64,000 nt of DNA from Macrophomina tecta. Taxonomy: Eukaryota > Ascomycota > Dothideomycetes > Botryosphaeriales > Botryosphaeriaceae. The notes beneath the pieces were generated by a model that searched no databases, had not been told where the DNA came from, and worked only from the letters and a program-made list of their open reading frames with translations. The translations under genes were made by a program, and so were the position numbers. Below are positions 1-12,962 of this stretch, piece after piece (the first letter of the stretch is position 1; each line of letters starts with the position of its first letter). The stretch lies in the NCBI GenBank assembly GCA_024180945.1, contig JAKSGN010000036.1, positions 620,001-684,000 on the forward strand, written 5' to 3'.

Positions 1-3000
1 AGTCTCTGGGAGCCCTGGTCGAGATCCTCCGCTCACTCGTCAACTGGTCACAGCAAAGTCTTTCAGACGCTGCCGCCGTTAGTGAAAATCTCACAAGATC
101 ATCCCACGAAGACAACCGCGACTCTATCGACACTCGGGCAAACCTTACAGCCTCCCCAGCTATCGACTCTCCCAATGGACCTGGCACCCCTGTTCCTGAA
201 GACGACCCGAGCCAGCTGGAGAAAGCTAAGCAACGTAAGACGGCATTGAATCAAGCCATCCGTCAATTCAACTACAAACCCAAAAAAGGAATGAAACTTC
301 TGCTCAAAGATGGATTTATCCCCTCTGACTCTCCTGAGGACATCGCAAGGTTTCTCTTGTCCAATGATCAGATCGATAAGAAGGCCCTTGGCGAATATCT
401 CGGAGAAGGCGACGAGGAGAACGTAAAGATCATGCACGCTTTTGTCGATTTAATGGATTTCAATAGGACGAGGTTCGTCGATGCTCTCCGGCGCTTCCTT
501 CAGAGCTTCCGTCTTCCAGGAGAGGCGCAGAAGATTGATCGCTTCATGCTCAAGTTTGCTGAACGATACATGACTGGAAACCCGAGTGCCTTCGCGAACG
601 CAGATACTGCTTATGTCCTGGCGTACTCCGTGATTATGCTGAACACTGATCAGCATAGCTCGAAACTGAAGGGCGCCCGGATGACACCCGAAGATTTCAT
701 CAAGAACAACCGAGGCATCAACGATAATGCAGACCTTCCGGATGAGTACCTCAGGGGTATCTTCGAGGAGATTGCCAAGAATGAAATCGTACTCGACACG
801 GAACGGGAAACCGCGGCAAACCTAGGTCAACTTCCGCAGCCTAACCAGGGCGGAGGCCTTGGTAACCTTGGACAGGCATTCGCCAACGTCGGCAGAGATC
901 TGCAGCGAGAAGCTTACATTCAAGCTTCCGAGCAAATGGCGAACAGAACTGAGCAGCTGTACAAGAGCCTTCTCAGAGCGCAGCGACGCGGCCCGTCTCG
1001 GTTCCCCGTCTCAAAGTTCATTCCGGCATCATCGTTCAAACACGTCGGTCCCATGTTCCACGTCACCTGGATGCCCTTCCTCACAGCTCTCTCTGGTCCT
1101 GCCCAAGACACACACAATCTCGAAACGATCAAGCTGTGCATGGAAGGCCAAAAGCTCGCAATTCGGATTGCTTGTCTATTTGATCTAGAAGATCCTCGCC
1201 AAGCCTTCGTCGCCTCCCTGTCTCGTTTTACGAACCTCTACAACTTGAGTGAGATGAAGGCTAAGAATATTGAGGCATTGTACGCCCTACTTGATGTGGC
1301 TCAGCACGAAGGCGACCGTCTCAAGGAATCTTGGCGGGACATTCTCACCAATATCAGTCAGTTGGACCGATTCCAATTGATTTCCGCGGGCATCGAAGAT
1401 ACCGCTGTGCCGGACCTGATGCGCAGTAACTCTCAATCCTCTAAGGCCTCATCGACACCATCAAGAAGGTCTCTGCAGGTGCCAAACAAGAATAGGCCAA
1501 GGTCAGGTACTTCAAACCTCTACCAGTCCGAGGCAGCTGCAGAAAGTCGGTCGGCAGACATGGTCCGCGCGGTTGACAGGATTTTCACAAACACTGCCAA
1601 TCTCTCAGGAGAAGCAATAGTCCAGTTTGTGAGAGCCTTGACTCAAGTCAGTTGGCAGGAAATCCAGTCTTCTGGTCAAAGCGAATCGCCTCGCACCTAC
1701 AGCCTTCAGAAGCTAGTAGAAATCTCGAGTTACAACATGAACCGTGTGCGTTTCGAGTGGACCAACATCTGGCAAATCCTTGGCGAGCATTTTAATCAAG
1801 TCGGCTGCCACACAAACACTAACGTCGTTTTCTTCGCTCTGAACTCACTACGCCAGCTGTCCATGAAATTCATGGAGATCGGAGAGCTGCCAGGTTTCAA
1901 GTTCCAGAAGGATTTCTTGAAGCCCTTTGAGCACATCATGAAGAACACCAGCGTCGTTCCGGTTAAGGATATGGTCTTAAGGTGTCTGATTCAAATGATC
2001 CAGGCAAGAGGAGAGAACATCAGGAGCGGTTGGCGAACCATGTTCGGTGTTTTCACTGTGGCGGCGAAGGAGCCCTACGAAGGAATTGTCAACCTTGCTT
2101 TCGACAACATCACTCAAGTCTACAATACTAGATTCGGTGTGGTCATCTCCCAAGGCGCTTTTGCCGACCTGGTTGTCTGCTTGACCGAATTCTCGAAGAA
2201 CCACAAGTTCCAAAGGAAGTCATTGCAAGCCATCGAAACCCTCAAGTCTACCGTTCCCAAGATGCTGAGAACTCCCGAGTGCCCGTTATCTGTCGACTCA
2301 GATAAACCCAAAGACGAACCACAGGCTGCCGGAGTTCCAAAGCAACCCACACGGCAAACACAAGAAGAACAGTTCTGGTTCCCTGTATTGTTCGCATACC
2401 ACGACGTCCTGATGACTGGAGAGGATCTGGAAGTCCGATCACGGTAAATTTTTTGTCATGAATAGTCAGTAATAATATCCTGTGCTGACAGTTTTATAGG
2501 GCTTTAACATATCTCTTCGACACGCTGCAACAATATGGTTCGGCATTCCCACGGGAGTTCTGGGACACTCTGTGGCGCCAGATTCTCTATCCCATCTTCA
2601 TGGTTCTCAGGTCCAAGTCTGAGATGTCGAATGCGTTGAACCACGAAGAACTCACTGTGTGGCTCTCAACTACCTTCATTCAGGCTCTGCGGCACATGAT
2701 TGCCCTTTTCACGCATTTCTTTGAATCTCTTGAGTACATGCTCGATCGCTTCCTTGAACTCCTGGCGCTCTGCATTTGCCAGGAAAATGATACCCTTGCC
2801 AGAATTGGCAGCAACTGTCTGCAACAACTTGTGCACCAGAACGTCACAAAGTTCACTCCGGACCACTGGGAGAAGGTGGTAAGCGCTTTTGTCGACCTTT
2901 TCCAGCGAACAGAAGCCACTGCGCTGTTCTCCGCAGCTACGACCGGATCTTACACCCCAGCTGCGAACGGCTCGAAGACGCCGAAAGCAATGTCCGATAC

Positions 3001-3910
3001 CCAGAGCCTTTCGGACCTCCCACTGGACTCAGGAGATGATAGAAGTGAGATCGAGGACCCGAATGCACTTGGAATCAACGGCATCATGAGCCCTCGCCGT
3101 GGCTCCGCAGCGGTCTCTGATGACGGAACCAATGGCTCCCCTCGCACAGACCTCGAAGACTACAGGCCCGTCGACGGCCTCCAGCAAGCGCCAGTGGTAG
3201 TAACGGCAGCGCGCCGCCGCTTCTTCAACCAGATCATCACCAAATGCGTGCTCCAGCTCCTCATGATCGAGACTGTCAATGAGCTCTTCTCCAACGACGA
3301 CGTGTATGCGCAGATTCCGTCGCCGCAGCTGCTGCGACTAATGATGTTGCTGAAGAAGTCGTACCAGTTCGCCAAGCGCTTCAATGAGGACCGCGGGCTC
3401 CGCACCAAGCTGTTTAGGGAGGGCTTCATGAAGCAGCCACCCAATCTGCTCAAGCAGGAGAGCGGCTCGGCGGCTGTATACGTGTCGATACTCTTCCGCA
3501 TGTACCACGACACCAGCTCCGAGCGCAGACTCAACCGCGCGAACACCGAGCAGGCCCTGATCCCGCTGTGCGTCGACATCGTAACCAGCTATATCCAGCT
3601 CGATGAGGAGACACAGCAGCGTAACATTGTCACGTGGCGCCCGGTGGTTATCGATGTCTTGGATGGGTACGCGGGCTTCCCTGAACAGGACTTCGAGAAG
3701 CATGTCAAGGTCTTCGCACCGCTGGTTATCGGCCTGTTGAATAGGGATATGGGGCTCGAGTTGCAGCGCAGTGTGCAGAATCTTCTGCAGCGGATGTTGG
3801 AGGTCAAGGTCGGTATCGAGGCGGGTGCGTTGGTGGTTGAGAGAGGTAGCCCTGGCACGGAGAGGCGCCCGAGTGTTTTTGGGAGGAGGGGGAGTAAGGT
3901 CGGAAGGTAG
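1..3910 (+). CDS. SEC7: Protein transport protein Sec7, ARF guanine-nucleotide exchange factor (5' partial)
   Basis: Exons 1-2443 and 2500-3910; the intron (GTAAAT...TATAG) splits an Arg codon. The frame is open from base 3, so the N-terminal DCB/HUS part lies outside the window; the first residues visible look like the end of HUS. The Sec7 catalytic domain follows (about bases 246-800). It holds GEYLGEG, whose last Glu before Gly corresponds to the glutamic finger, then FRLPGEAQKIDR and AYSVIMLNTDQHS. Downstream are HDS-type helical repeats and a low-complexity acidic/Ser linker (about 2930-3180). By family knowledge it activates ARF GTPases at the trans-Golgi for vesicle budding. The length beyond the Sec7 domain (about 1,000 residues) fits the large Sec7/BIG subfamily and not the small cytohesins. 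A second isoform at the C-terminus cannot be excluded. Identification is firm. Confidence 0.95.
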
Positions 3911-6090
3911 TTGGACGGCTGGATAACGATCATGATGGTGAGTGACTCTAAGGGGCTGGGGGTGGTTAATGTGTCTTCGGTAATGGATGACGGGTTTTAT
4001 GTGAACATGTGTAGGTGTGGCTGGAGGAGGATATGGGGCGGATGACTTCTTGTTTAGGTCGTTTTGCATCATCGAAGCCGGAAAAAGTATGGTGGTTAGC
4101 CATCGTGGAGACTGCGTTCGAAGTAGAACGGATGGTGGCAGGGGGCAACGGAAGATCCTACGCGCGGGGCGTTATATATCTCTGGGAGCAGAGCTCTTGT
4201 TCGTTAACGTTCTTCGTTTGACAGGTCTTGGTGCGTTTTATGCTTGTAGCTTAGAGAGAATGTGGTGTTTTCAATTTCTTTACATCACCGCTCCTACTTG
4301 GTGAAGTGAGTGATTGTTGTTCTGGAATTGACTGCGAGGTTGAAGTACATACATACATCTCCGCCCAGGTGAATGCTTCAGTCCCCTCGTCGTTAGCTGT
4401 ATGCACACGGTAGCGTGACTTGAGAAAAGATGTCCCAAGCATGTCCGCTCGTCAGCCAGGCAGTGTCGTACACAGATTCAAACCGATGGTTCATCTTTTA
4501 CTTCGTGGATGTGACGGTCAGAAGCCAATCAAAAGCGATGTGAGGCGTGCGTATCGTTACGGCCAGGGAGGCGGGCCGCATACACCGTTAGGGCGCCCCA
4601 CGAAGCCCCCCGCGGAAGCCGTTCGCTCGAACTGCGGTGAAGCTGCAATATATATATATTTTTGGGAACTTTTTATTCATCGTCCTTTCCACTTTCAGAA
4701 TTTTTTTTTTTTTTTTTGGTGGTGGAGGTGTAATTTGATCTGCAGCTACTTGACCGCACATTTACGGAAGACTGGCGCGAGGAGAAGACCGAATAAGCCC
4801 AGTCGGACCAAATAAACAGTGCAAGGCTTCGGTTCCAGGAAGCTGATCAGCACATATTTGAGCATAGAAGGGTAAGTACGTGCGTCTCTCGCGAGCAGTG
4901 TGATCATAGTGAGTGGCCCCATGGCAGATACCCTCTCAGACACGTGCCTGGAACGGCGAACCCTGCCTTCGGTTTCCAAGACCAGGCCTTACTTCATTTG
5001 GCAATGAATATGTTTGGGCTTCATTCCAATCCTACATCGTAGACTGCGAGAGACCCAATTGTAGATGCACCGCGTAGCCCCACTAACGAAATTCACGCGC
5101 AACTTGCTCGGCTGATTCGTTCCGTGTTTTTCGGAATCGGCGTTCATACCTCAAGATCCAGGCTAAGAGGAGAGGCAAGGAGGTGAAATGGTACTGAAAA
5201 ATCCTTCCTTCGGTATGCTGAAGGGCGTGGATGTGAAGCAATGCATTTCACAGTGGTGTCTCAGAGGCCTTCTGTGGCGACATTCCCCGCCTGAGCTTTG
5301 CAAAGGTCCCCGGGCTCGCTCTTTCGTTATGTCGCGTTGCGGCCAGCTACGGTACTATGGTGCTTTGGGAGGAGGAGGTCATCGATTCAGTAGAATGATG
5401 GCGGGCCCCTATTTGTAGGAATAAGGACCTTGGGAAACGCTGTTGAGCCGTGCTGCGCCCTCAACCATGTCCTCGTCCACAATGGCCCGCAACTGGCCTC
5501 TTGAAGCGAGACATGCTGGCCGGGAGGACGGCACAAGCTGCCCGGTGGCGCGGCTGCGGCTGCGTGGCGCGTGAAATCTGCAGCCGTTTCTTGTGACGGA
5601 CAAATGAAGCAGTGTTTGAGTCGAGCCGCCGCGTGCGGGTCCGCGATTCACAAGAGGAGCGGATACCTGGTACGGAAGCCTTTTTGCATGGCAAACGAAC
5701 TGCAAAGAGGTCTACTGTCTGCGCCTGGAATCTTCAGCCAGCGATGAGATCGTACTGGTCCAGGTTGCAGGATGATCTGGACAGCGACCTTGGACTCGAG
5801 TAACAGAAGAGCAGAATTTTATATCGAACCACCGTGACGGTAGCAAGCAGCATCTCCCCACGACGCTGATCACCATCCTCCAGGGTATAAGATATGTACA
5901 AACGAGAGTGGGCAAAAGACCCGCCCGCCAAACAGCACGAAAACCACCGACGAAACCGAAGAAAGAGAACGCTCAAAGCCACCACCCAAGTAATCAAATT
6001 GCCCGCCCGTACCACAAACCCAACGTTTAAAAAAAAAAAAAAAAAAGACACAAAAAGCCGCCCAATTCCACAGTCAACACTGCCCTGCCC
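3911..6090. other. Intergenic region downstream of SEC7
   Basis: No convincing gene. The SEC7 3' untranslated region should lie in the first few hundred bases. There is a T17 tract at 4701-4717 and an A18 tract at 6029-6046, and scattered open frames without codon bias or recognisable motifs. SEC7 and the gene at 6091-6636 are convergent across this stretch, so no promoter is required here. Confidence 0.6.
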
Positions 6091-6636
6091 TCAATACTCC
6101 GACCAATGCGGCGGGTTCGGCACCTCCTCCACCTCATCCGGATGATCCGGCCTCTTCTTAAAGCAGCTGGAGCAGCGCCGCAAGCCCCTGCCCACGGTAG
6201 TCCTCAAGCGCTTGAACCCCTTCTCCGTTTTCTCGGCGTCCGGTTCCGGCATGTCTGCCCGAATGTCCCGTGGCGCAGCGAACGCCTGTATCTCGAGTTC
6301 TGGAGACGTCGAGCTAGGCCGTGTCGACGTGCTGCGGTGCTGAGGTGCAAGCTCCAAGCGCGGAGATGTGGAGGGCGAGATGGCGGGAGTCGTGGCGGGT
6401 GAGTGGAGATGCTGGTGGGGGTGGTAGTAGCGGCTGCTCGGGTTGGGGGAGCGGGGGAGGCCGTCGGGGGATAGGGGTGGCCAGCGGGAGGAGTGGTGGC
6501 GGCGGGCGGAGATAGTGGTGGTGGAGTGGTGAGGAGAAAGGGTTGCGGAGGTAGGGAGGGCGGGCGAGGTTGCTGGCGTGGAGAAGTGGGTCGAGGTCGG
6601 CGAGGAACAGGTGGTTGAGAAGGAGAAGCGGCTCAT
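6091..6636 (-). CDS. Hypothetical Ser/Thr/Pro-rich protein, 181 aa
   Basis: Single-exon frame from ATG at 6636 to TGA at 6091. I do not recognise a family. Residues 1-110 are low complexity (Ser, Thr, Pro, His) with several SP/TP sites, suggesting a disordered, possibly phosphorylated region. The C-terminal 70 residues differ in character: an acidic stretch, then a basic segment (KGFKRLRTTVGRGLRR), a CSSC motif, KKRPDHPDEVEEVPNPPHW and the end. There is no signal peptide or membrane segment. The biased composition could create a chance frame, but the coherent C-terminus ending in an acidic/aromatic tail looks like a true protein. No function is inferred. Confidence 0.6.
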   Translation of the reverse strand: MSRFSFSTTCSSPTSTHFSTPATSPALPTSATLSPHHSTTTISARRHHSSRWPPLSPDGLPRSPNPSSRYYHPHQHLHSPATTPAISPSTSPRLELAPQHRSTSTRPSSTSPELEIQAFAAPRDIRADMPEPDAEKTEKGFKRLRTTVGRGLRRCSSCFKKRPDHPDEVEEVPNPPHWSEY

Positions 6637-8449
6637 CCTGGCTCGGAGGGGAGAAATGAGGACTGAAGGAAGAGGAGCCCAGAGAGGAGATGAAGTATTA
6701 GGTTATGAATTAAGGTATAGTGAGGAAATTCGTGAGAAAAGAAAAGAGGTCTTGTGTATGTAGAATGGCAGATTAGGGAACTGATGCCATATGGAAGGGC
6801 CACGAGGGCGAGGGACGCAGGGTTAAGTAGTCTCTGGGAGGGCGGAAATGAAGAGTTTATTCAACACCAACGCCGCCCACTTCTACGCCGCTCTCGAGAA
6901 GATAGCAGGGCAGTTCCATGATGGAGGAATGCGACAAGCCGGCAGACCAGTTCCTGCGAAGCACGAACCGCCGAGCGGCCGCAAACGAGGCCTCCAGAAG
7001 AGAAGAGCGACGACGCTCCATCGTCAGGTCGAGGTGGGCGGCAATCGGAAAGGCTCCACACGCCCAAGGCAACAACCAACCCTGCACTTCACGGGCCATG
7101 CGTTCAATGCACACCCTGCTCTTCCTACTCTTTCCACGGCTCCGCGGCGAAGCGAAAGCTCAACGCCGCAGCGGGAGCCGGCGGTGCTTAGCCGTGATGG
7201 TGAAAGCGCATCATCTCGTCAACTGTTTGAGGGAGGCATGGCCGAGTGCGGGCCGTGCGCGATTGCCGGGATGGACGCTGTTCCTTAACTCTGCGGATGT
7301 TTTTTTAGCGTTGGTTGTTGTGCTGTGCCTCACCCACCCCTCGGTCTTGCCGCCCATCAACCGTCTGCGGGGTGCAAACAAGCGAGCACAGCATTTCTCC
7401 ACCGGGGCCAATGGCGAGGCCTGCCGCGGTGCTATTTCTGCAGCATGAGCCGGCGAGCTGGGAGGGCGCGCTTGTTTGAAGGCGGGTTGATGGCAGCCGG
7501 GATGGGAGACTGCCGGTTGGGGCATGGCGGGGAGCTGCGCGGGCGCGGCGCAGAGGGAGACGTGGTCGCGGCGCGGGCCAATGGCAGCGGGGCGTAGACG
7601 CGTTGGTGGGGAGCGGCAAGGCTCACGCCATGGGTCGCGGGCATCAGCGGAGCTGCAGATGGGCGCGGCTGTGTCGTGGTGTTGAATGGAAGGAGTGACA
7701 AGAGATGGGGGCCAGAAGCCGAGACGCTGTAGGGCCAGGCAATTGACCGCTTTCATGCAGCAGCGCGGACAGCTGGGCGGCGTAGGCTGCGGCGGAGGTT
7801 GTGTATGACTCGGGCTGCTTTGAACACGAGCGAGCACAGCATGGCGACGCGTTGGAGTGGACGCGTCGTGGAGTGGGTGGAGTCCGCGGTGCCGGCAACC
7901 ACTTTCCACGGCTCATTCCCGGCTACTGCTCTTCCATCTTTCCAACACCCGCTGTCCTTTTTCTCACTTTGCCCAGCGGTGTAAGTCCATTTCCTGGCGC
8001 CCGCTCTCCAGAAAATCAGCTAACGGCCACAGAAGCGGATATCACGACTGACCGTATTGGAGACCATTAGAATCCGCTGCACGGTGGCTGACCACAGTTC
8101 CTATCCCTCCTCGCATCATCGGCATGTGCTGCGCGGCTCATTGGGTGAAAGGTGAAGCAGTTGCCCGGACGGGTTTTTTCATCGACTTCAATGGCCATTA
8201 CCAGTACGTCCAAGCGACTGCTACAGACACCCCAGGAGCCATAGGTCACTCTTGCTTGACCACTATTCAGCCCTGGATGAGTATATTTTATCCGTCCTGC
8301 TCGGATTCAATGCGTGTGTATCAAGATACGCTGACCGGCCGCCTTTCATTTCATCCAGCTGTACTATTACTTTACTCCGGTCATTACTTCTTTGACACAT
8401 CAACACCCTTTGCCATGCCTATTTCACATTATGCCTCCATCAGCGCCCC
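6637..8449. other. Intergenic, GC-rich, no supported gene
   Basis: Several overlapping frames exist on both strands (for example 7211-7909 minus), but they have Arg/Pro/His-rich shadow composition and no motif. The first few hundred bases next to 6636 should hold the promoter of the hypothetical gene, and the last part should hold the 3' untranslated region of the beta-glucosidase gene. Confidence 0.5.
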
Positions 8450-11274
8450 TCAACCCACCACCAAGCTTCCCGTCAGCTTCACATCCTCAACGCTCGCCGA
8501 CACGTACACCTGGTACGTCCCCCTCGGCAGCACCCACCCCTGGCTCTCCACATCCCACACGCTCAAATCTCTCCTCGTCAACGCAAACGTCACCTCCTCG
8601 CTCGCACCGACCTCCAACGGCACCTTCGCGAACCCGCGCAGCTGCTTCGCCGGCGTATCCGCGTACGGAATACCGATGTACAGCTGCACCACCTCCGCGC
8701 CGCGGTAGTCACCCGTATTCGTCACCGTTGCCGTCACCGTCGCCACCGTCTCCCACAGCGACTCCAGCCCGCCCTCGACAATCGCGCCAGCGGGCGCCGC
8801 CTCCGGCGGAGCCGCCACGCTCCACTGCGCATCGAGCGCGCTGTACTCAAACGACGTGTAGCTCAACCCGAACCCGAACGGGAAGCGCGGCGTGATATTC
8901 CGGGCCGCAAAGTACCTGTAATCCAGGTACAGACCCTCGGTGAAGTTCGCCTGCGTGTAGTAATTCGACACATTATCCGCGCGCACCGGCTCGAGCAGGC
9001 TCCCATAGTCATCTTCCGTCTTCGCAACCGTGTACGGCAGCTTGCCCGAGGGCGTCGCATCGCCGTAGACGAGCTCGACGAGGGCGCGGCCGCTGTCCTG
9101 GCCGGGCAGGTGCGCGTACACGACGGCCGTGACGTTGGGGTGCTCAATCCACGCGTCGACCAGGCGGATGCCCGCGTTGTGCAGCACCACGATCGTGTTC
9201 GGGCACTTGGCTGCCACATTGGCGACCAGCGTGTCGGACCACGGGTCGGTGAGCGCGGTGCGGTCGAAGCCCTCCGTCGCGAACGCGTTGATGAAGACGA
9301 AGCATGCGTCCGACCCGGCTTCGTACGCCGGGTCCTGCGACGTGAAGTCCCAGAACAACTGCGTGCTGTCCGCGTACGCGCGCTGCGCGAAGGCGTCGAA
9401 GGGCGCGCAGATGTAGGGCGGCGTGGCGGCGCCGCTGCCGCCGCCGCTGATGAGCGTGCCGCCGTAGGCCGCTTGCGGGAGGTCTGAATCAGTGAGGTTG
9501 CCGGAGAACAAGGTCAGCACGTCCGCGTCGGAGATGTTGATGCTGTTGAAGCCGAGTGTCCACTTGCTGAAGCCGCTGCCGGGATTGACGGTCGTCGGGG
9601 CCAGGCCGTCGTAGCCGTAGAGGGAAAGGATCTTGGGCGATTTCAGGGGAAGGGCGTTGTTGACGTTCTTGACGAGGACGTGGCCCTCGACCGCGCCTTG
9701 GAATATTGTGTCCTTGGAGTCGGGCGAGAGGGCTGTGACTATCTGGTCTTCGTGCGGCGAGAGCAGGTCGTAGGGGACGCCGGTGCCGGGCTCGAAGTGG
9801 GCGAGCTTGTACCAGGTGGCCACAATACTACACTGAAGCGTTAACAGGCCAGCCTGGAAGACGCTGGGCCATTGCTGGAGGCTTACCGCTTTGCCATATC
9901 GTCAAGCCGAGATTGCGCAAACGTTCCGTTATCAACCGCGATGGTGAGGTTGCCGTCCCAGTAATCGGAGTTCGGCATCGCCATATCCAAGCCTGCATCC
10001 GCACTGGCGATGCCTGCGTGTTGCGCGCCCCAGTCGCTTACGATGAAGCCCTGGAATCCAAGCTCGCCTTTGAGGAGACCATTCTGGGCCTTGCTGTTCT
10101 GACCTAACAATATTGTAAGTGAATGATACCAGCGATGCGTGCCCTCTTGCAACACCTACATCCATATGACCCATTGATCTTGTTGTATGAACACATGACA
10201 GAGCCTGGATGACCATCAGCTTCCGAGCATCATGCCAGACGAAGACTTCTCAGATATACCTGCGCCGGCCTTGACAACATCCTGGAATGGCCAGAGGTAC
10301 AGCTCGTGCATAGTCCTATCATCGATATTCGAAGACACTGAGGCATTCCCCGTCGTGGTCGAGGGGTTACGGTTCGTCTCCTGCTCGTTGCCGATGTAAT
10401 GTTTGGCGGACACGATAGCGTTCTGCTGCACACCAAGCACAGTGTCGGCGTTCAGGATACCACACAGGTAGGGATCGACGGAGAAGCCTTCCTACAGGAA
10501 CCGTCAATTAACATCCATCAAAAGGGAGAAAAAGAAAGGAGAGAAAGAAAGAACAAGGTCACATAACACTCACCCAATTACGTCCTCCCAACACCGTCCT
10601 CCCCAGCGGTCCCATCACGGGCCCGAGCCACACATTCACTGTCGCAAAAGTCAGCACAACGCACTTCCCTCCACAACCTCACTCCTCGAAAGCATCACTC
10701 ACCCCCCTTCGCCTTCGACTCCTGCCCAATTGCCACGCCCCGCGCCTTCGCGAGATCCCGGTTCCACGACGCGGCGACGTGCACGCCGGACGCGAACCCG
10801 CTCACGAGCTCCGTGCCGCGCACGCCGGCCGGCCCGTCGTTCAAGCACAAGCCGGGAAACCCGACGCGCAGTGCGGAGCCCGAAATGCCGCTGCAGCCAT
10901 TGGTCGTGGTGCTGAAGCCGAAGGTGAGGTTCTGCTTCTCGTCGTTGGTCATCTGGGCGACGAGGGACGTCGCGTAGGCATAGGCGGCCGCCCAGTCGCC
11001 GGTGCCGTTGGCCTCGGCTGTGAGTTCCTGGAGTCAGTGACGGCAGAGAGGGGATGGCGTAGGAGCGCATAGGAGGGGGCCAATGGCTCGTGTGACAGTA
11101 CTCACGGCTCGGGTAGACGGGCGGCGAGCGGTTGTATGACCAGAAGAGCTCTTGCGCCTCGATCGTCTCCGGCGATGCTGAGACGGCGCTAGCCTGGCCC
11201 AGCGCTGGTGTCGGGCATGACAGCAGCGCGAGGGCGAGAAGCGGGAGGGTGGAGGTCGGGGAACGGGCTGCCAT
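8450..11274 (-). CDS. Secreted beta-glucosidase, glycoside hydrolase family 3, 806 aa
   Basis: Seven exons: 11274-11106, 11017-10703, 10638-10574, 10491-10260, 10204-10160, 10103-9887, 9827-8450. All junctions are GT-AG and in phase, giving 2,421 nt. The start chosen is the ATG that opens a signal peptide ([19 protein letters not shown], cleavage near ALGQA); an upstream ATG in the same frame would bury it. Domains: GH3 N-terminal barrel with [10 protein letters not shown] and the nucleophile motif [13 protein letters not shown] (Asp299); GH3 C-terminal alpha/beta sandwich (about 380-620) with [10 protein letters not shown] and [19 protein letters not shown], then a C-terminal fibronectin-III-like domain. 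By family it releases glucose from cellobiose and other beta-glucosides outside the cell. Substrate range cannot be read from the sequence. Length is normal for the secreted fungal group. Confidence 0.93.
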
Positions 11275-12962
11275 GGCTGGAATTGCTGCGGGAAGCCTCG
11301 AGCACACGCGGGACTGGCCTGAGGGACAGCTACTGTCCGCGCAAAGCAGGGCTTGCTCTTTATAGGTCTTTCGCTGGCCGGCGGCCATGGAGATTGGCGA
11401 CGGCTAATGTGTGACCCCTCTTCCATGGATTATTTTTTCTGACCTTGCCGAACAGGATCCTACGCAGAATACGGGAAAAGGCAGCGGAATAGAGCCAGGG
11501 ACCTGTGAAAGAAAAGAAGCACCGACGTCACCACTATTGCGTGTACGTAGTAGTGCCCTCGGGTGGCGCTCTGCCCTTTCTCGCCAAAGCTCCCCCAAGC
11601 TTCTCTTCCCGCCGCACAAGAGCGTGCCCAAGAGTCAGCCACAACGTCGCAGACCGGTCACACGCCTACCACAGCTGCCGGCCTCGCATGTCCCGAGCTC
11701 CGGGAACTGTTCCTCGTCGGCGAACCTGCCCAGGTTCAGTTACTCGCATCTCCCTATTGAGCGGCCTCTCCACATTCCAGACCCCGCATTATCGCAGATG
11801 GTTCCTCTTGCCGTTAGCACCGCGGCACCAGTCCGGCACAATTGCTCTATAGCTTTGTAATACGCGGCTGAAGTCGTGGGGAAGCGCGCTATTTGGTCCC
11901 AGTACACAGAACACGAGTAACCGAGCATGTGCCGCCGATGGCGTAGGTCCTGCGGGACGGCCGGACGGCAGTTTTGCGGCGGTCGATGCGCGGAGAACGC
12001 CGGCGCGGAGTTTTGCGTGAGTGCGCTGCTGTGGCTGGACGGCAAGCCCGTTCAGCTGATATATCTACACCGGGTATGATGTGTGGTTCTCCTCGGTGGC
12101 ATTGTCCCCAAGTGGTCGACGGTAGCGAGCTGTTTAGACTTTTTTCCTGTTTGGCGGCAGATCTGCGGCGCGCAATGGGTCGCCGGGCTGGGACCCGGGG
12201 ATGGTGCCGTCAATTCCCTCAGATACTGGGTGGGGGTGGGGGGGGGTAAAATTAAGGTTGCATTGGAAAAGCTCGTGCACCGGGGCCTTGGAAGGGTGTC
12301 TTGGCCACATCGAGAAGTCCTTTGGCGATTTGGCACGTCAAGCAACACGTGAGGTTGTCTTCTTCTTCTGCGCGCATACATGTACACCCCTCTTCGCACC
12401 TTTTACCTATAATGCCTACACGCTATACGAGTACGAATTTTGTCGACCCCGCTTGCTTCGAGAAGTCCCCATGGAATCCTCCAATATAACATGCAGGCCA
12501 AGGTCTCGGTTAGGAGGAGGGAAGTCGGCTGGATGAATCCGCGAACACGGGAAAATCGGAGCGCATGGCAATCGAGGAGTCAATATTGGCAGGCAAACGA
12601 AACTTCTGTTGTTCGGAATGTTTAACAGGAAGGGTACCAGACCTGTCTACCATTGCTGACTATCTGATGATGCGGGGCATACTCGCTGAAGCTGAGAAGG
12701 AAACTCACGGAGCGGACAATTGAGAGATCACTGCTGACATGAATTTTTCCCTTATCAGACGGTTTTTGTTCTATTTTATATTCCAAGTACGTGGACTATT
12801 CGTTTCGGAGAAGAGCTTAACAGCTCCCAAAAAAAAAAAAAGTATTACCATGAAAATACAGCTGAAGAAAATTAGCCTCATTATTTCTTCCCAAACTTCC
12901 TCCCCTCAATCATTATTGCTCTTTCTTCAGGGCGTCTGATCATTATCGTCTCCCGCTCACCC
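11275..12962. other. Intergenic: promoter of the beta-glucosidase gene and 3' flank of the But2-domain gene
   Basis: No gene supported. The segment just above 11274 is the upstream region of the GH3 gene. An A13 run lies near 12829-12841. Frames on both strands are short and without motifs. Confidence 0.55.

Noticed and set aside
7211..7909. 232-codon minus-strand frame
   Set aside because: Pro/Arg/His/Ser-rich composition typical of random GC-rich DNA, with competing frames on both strands and no motif.
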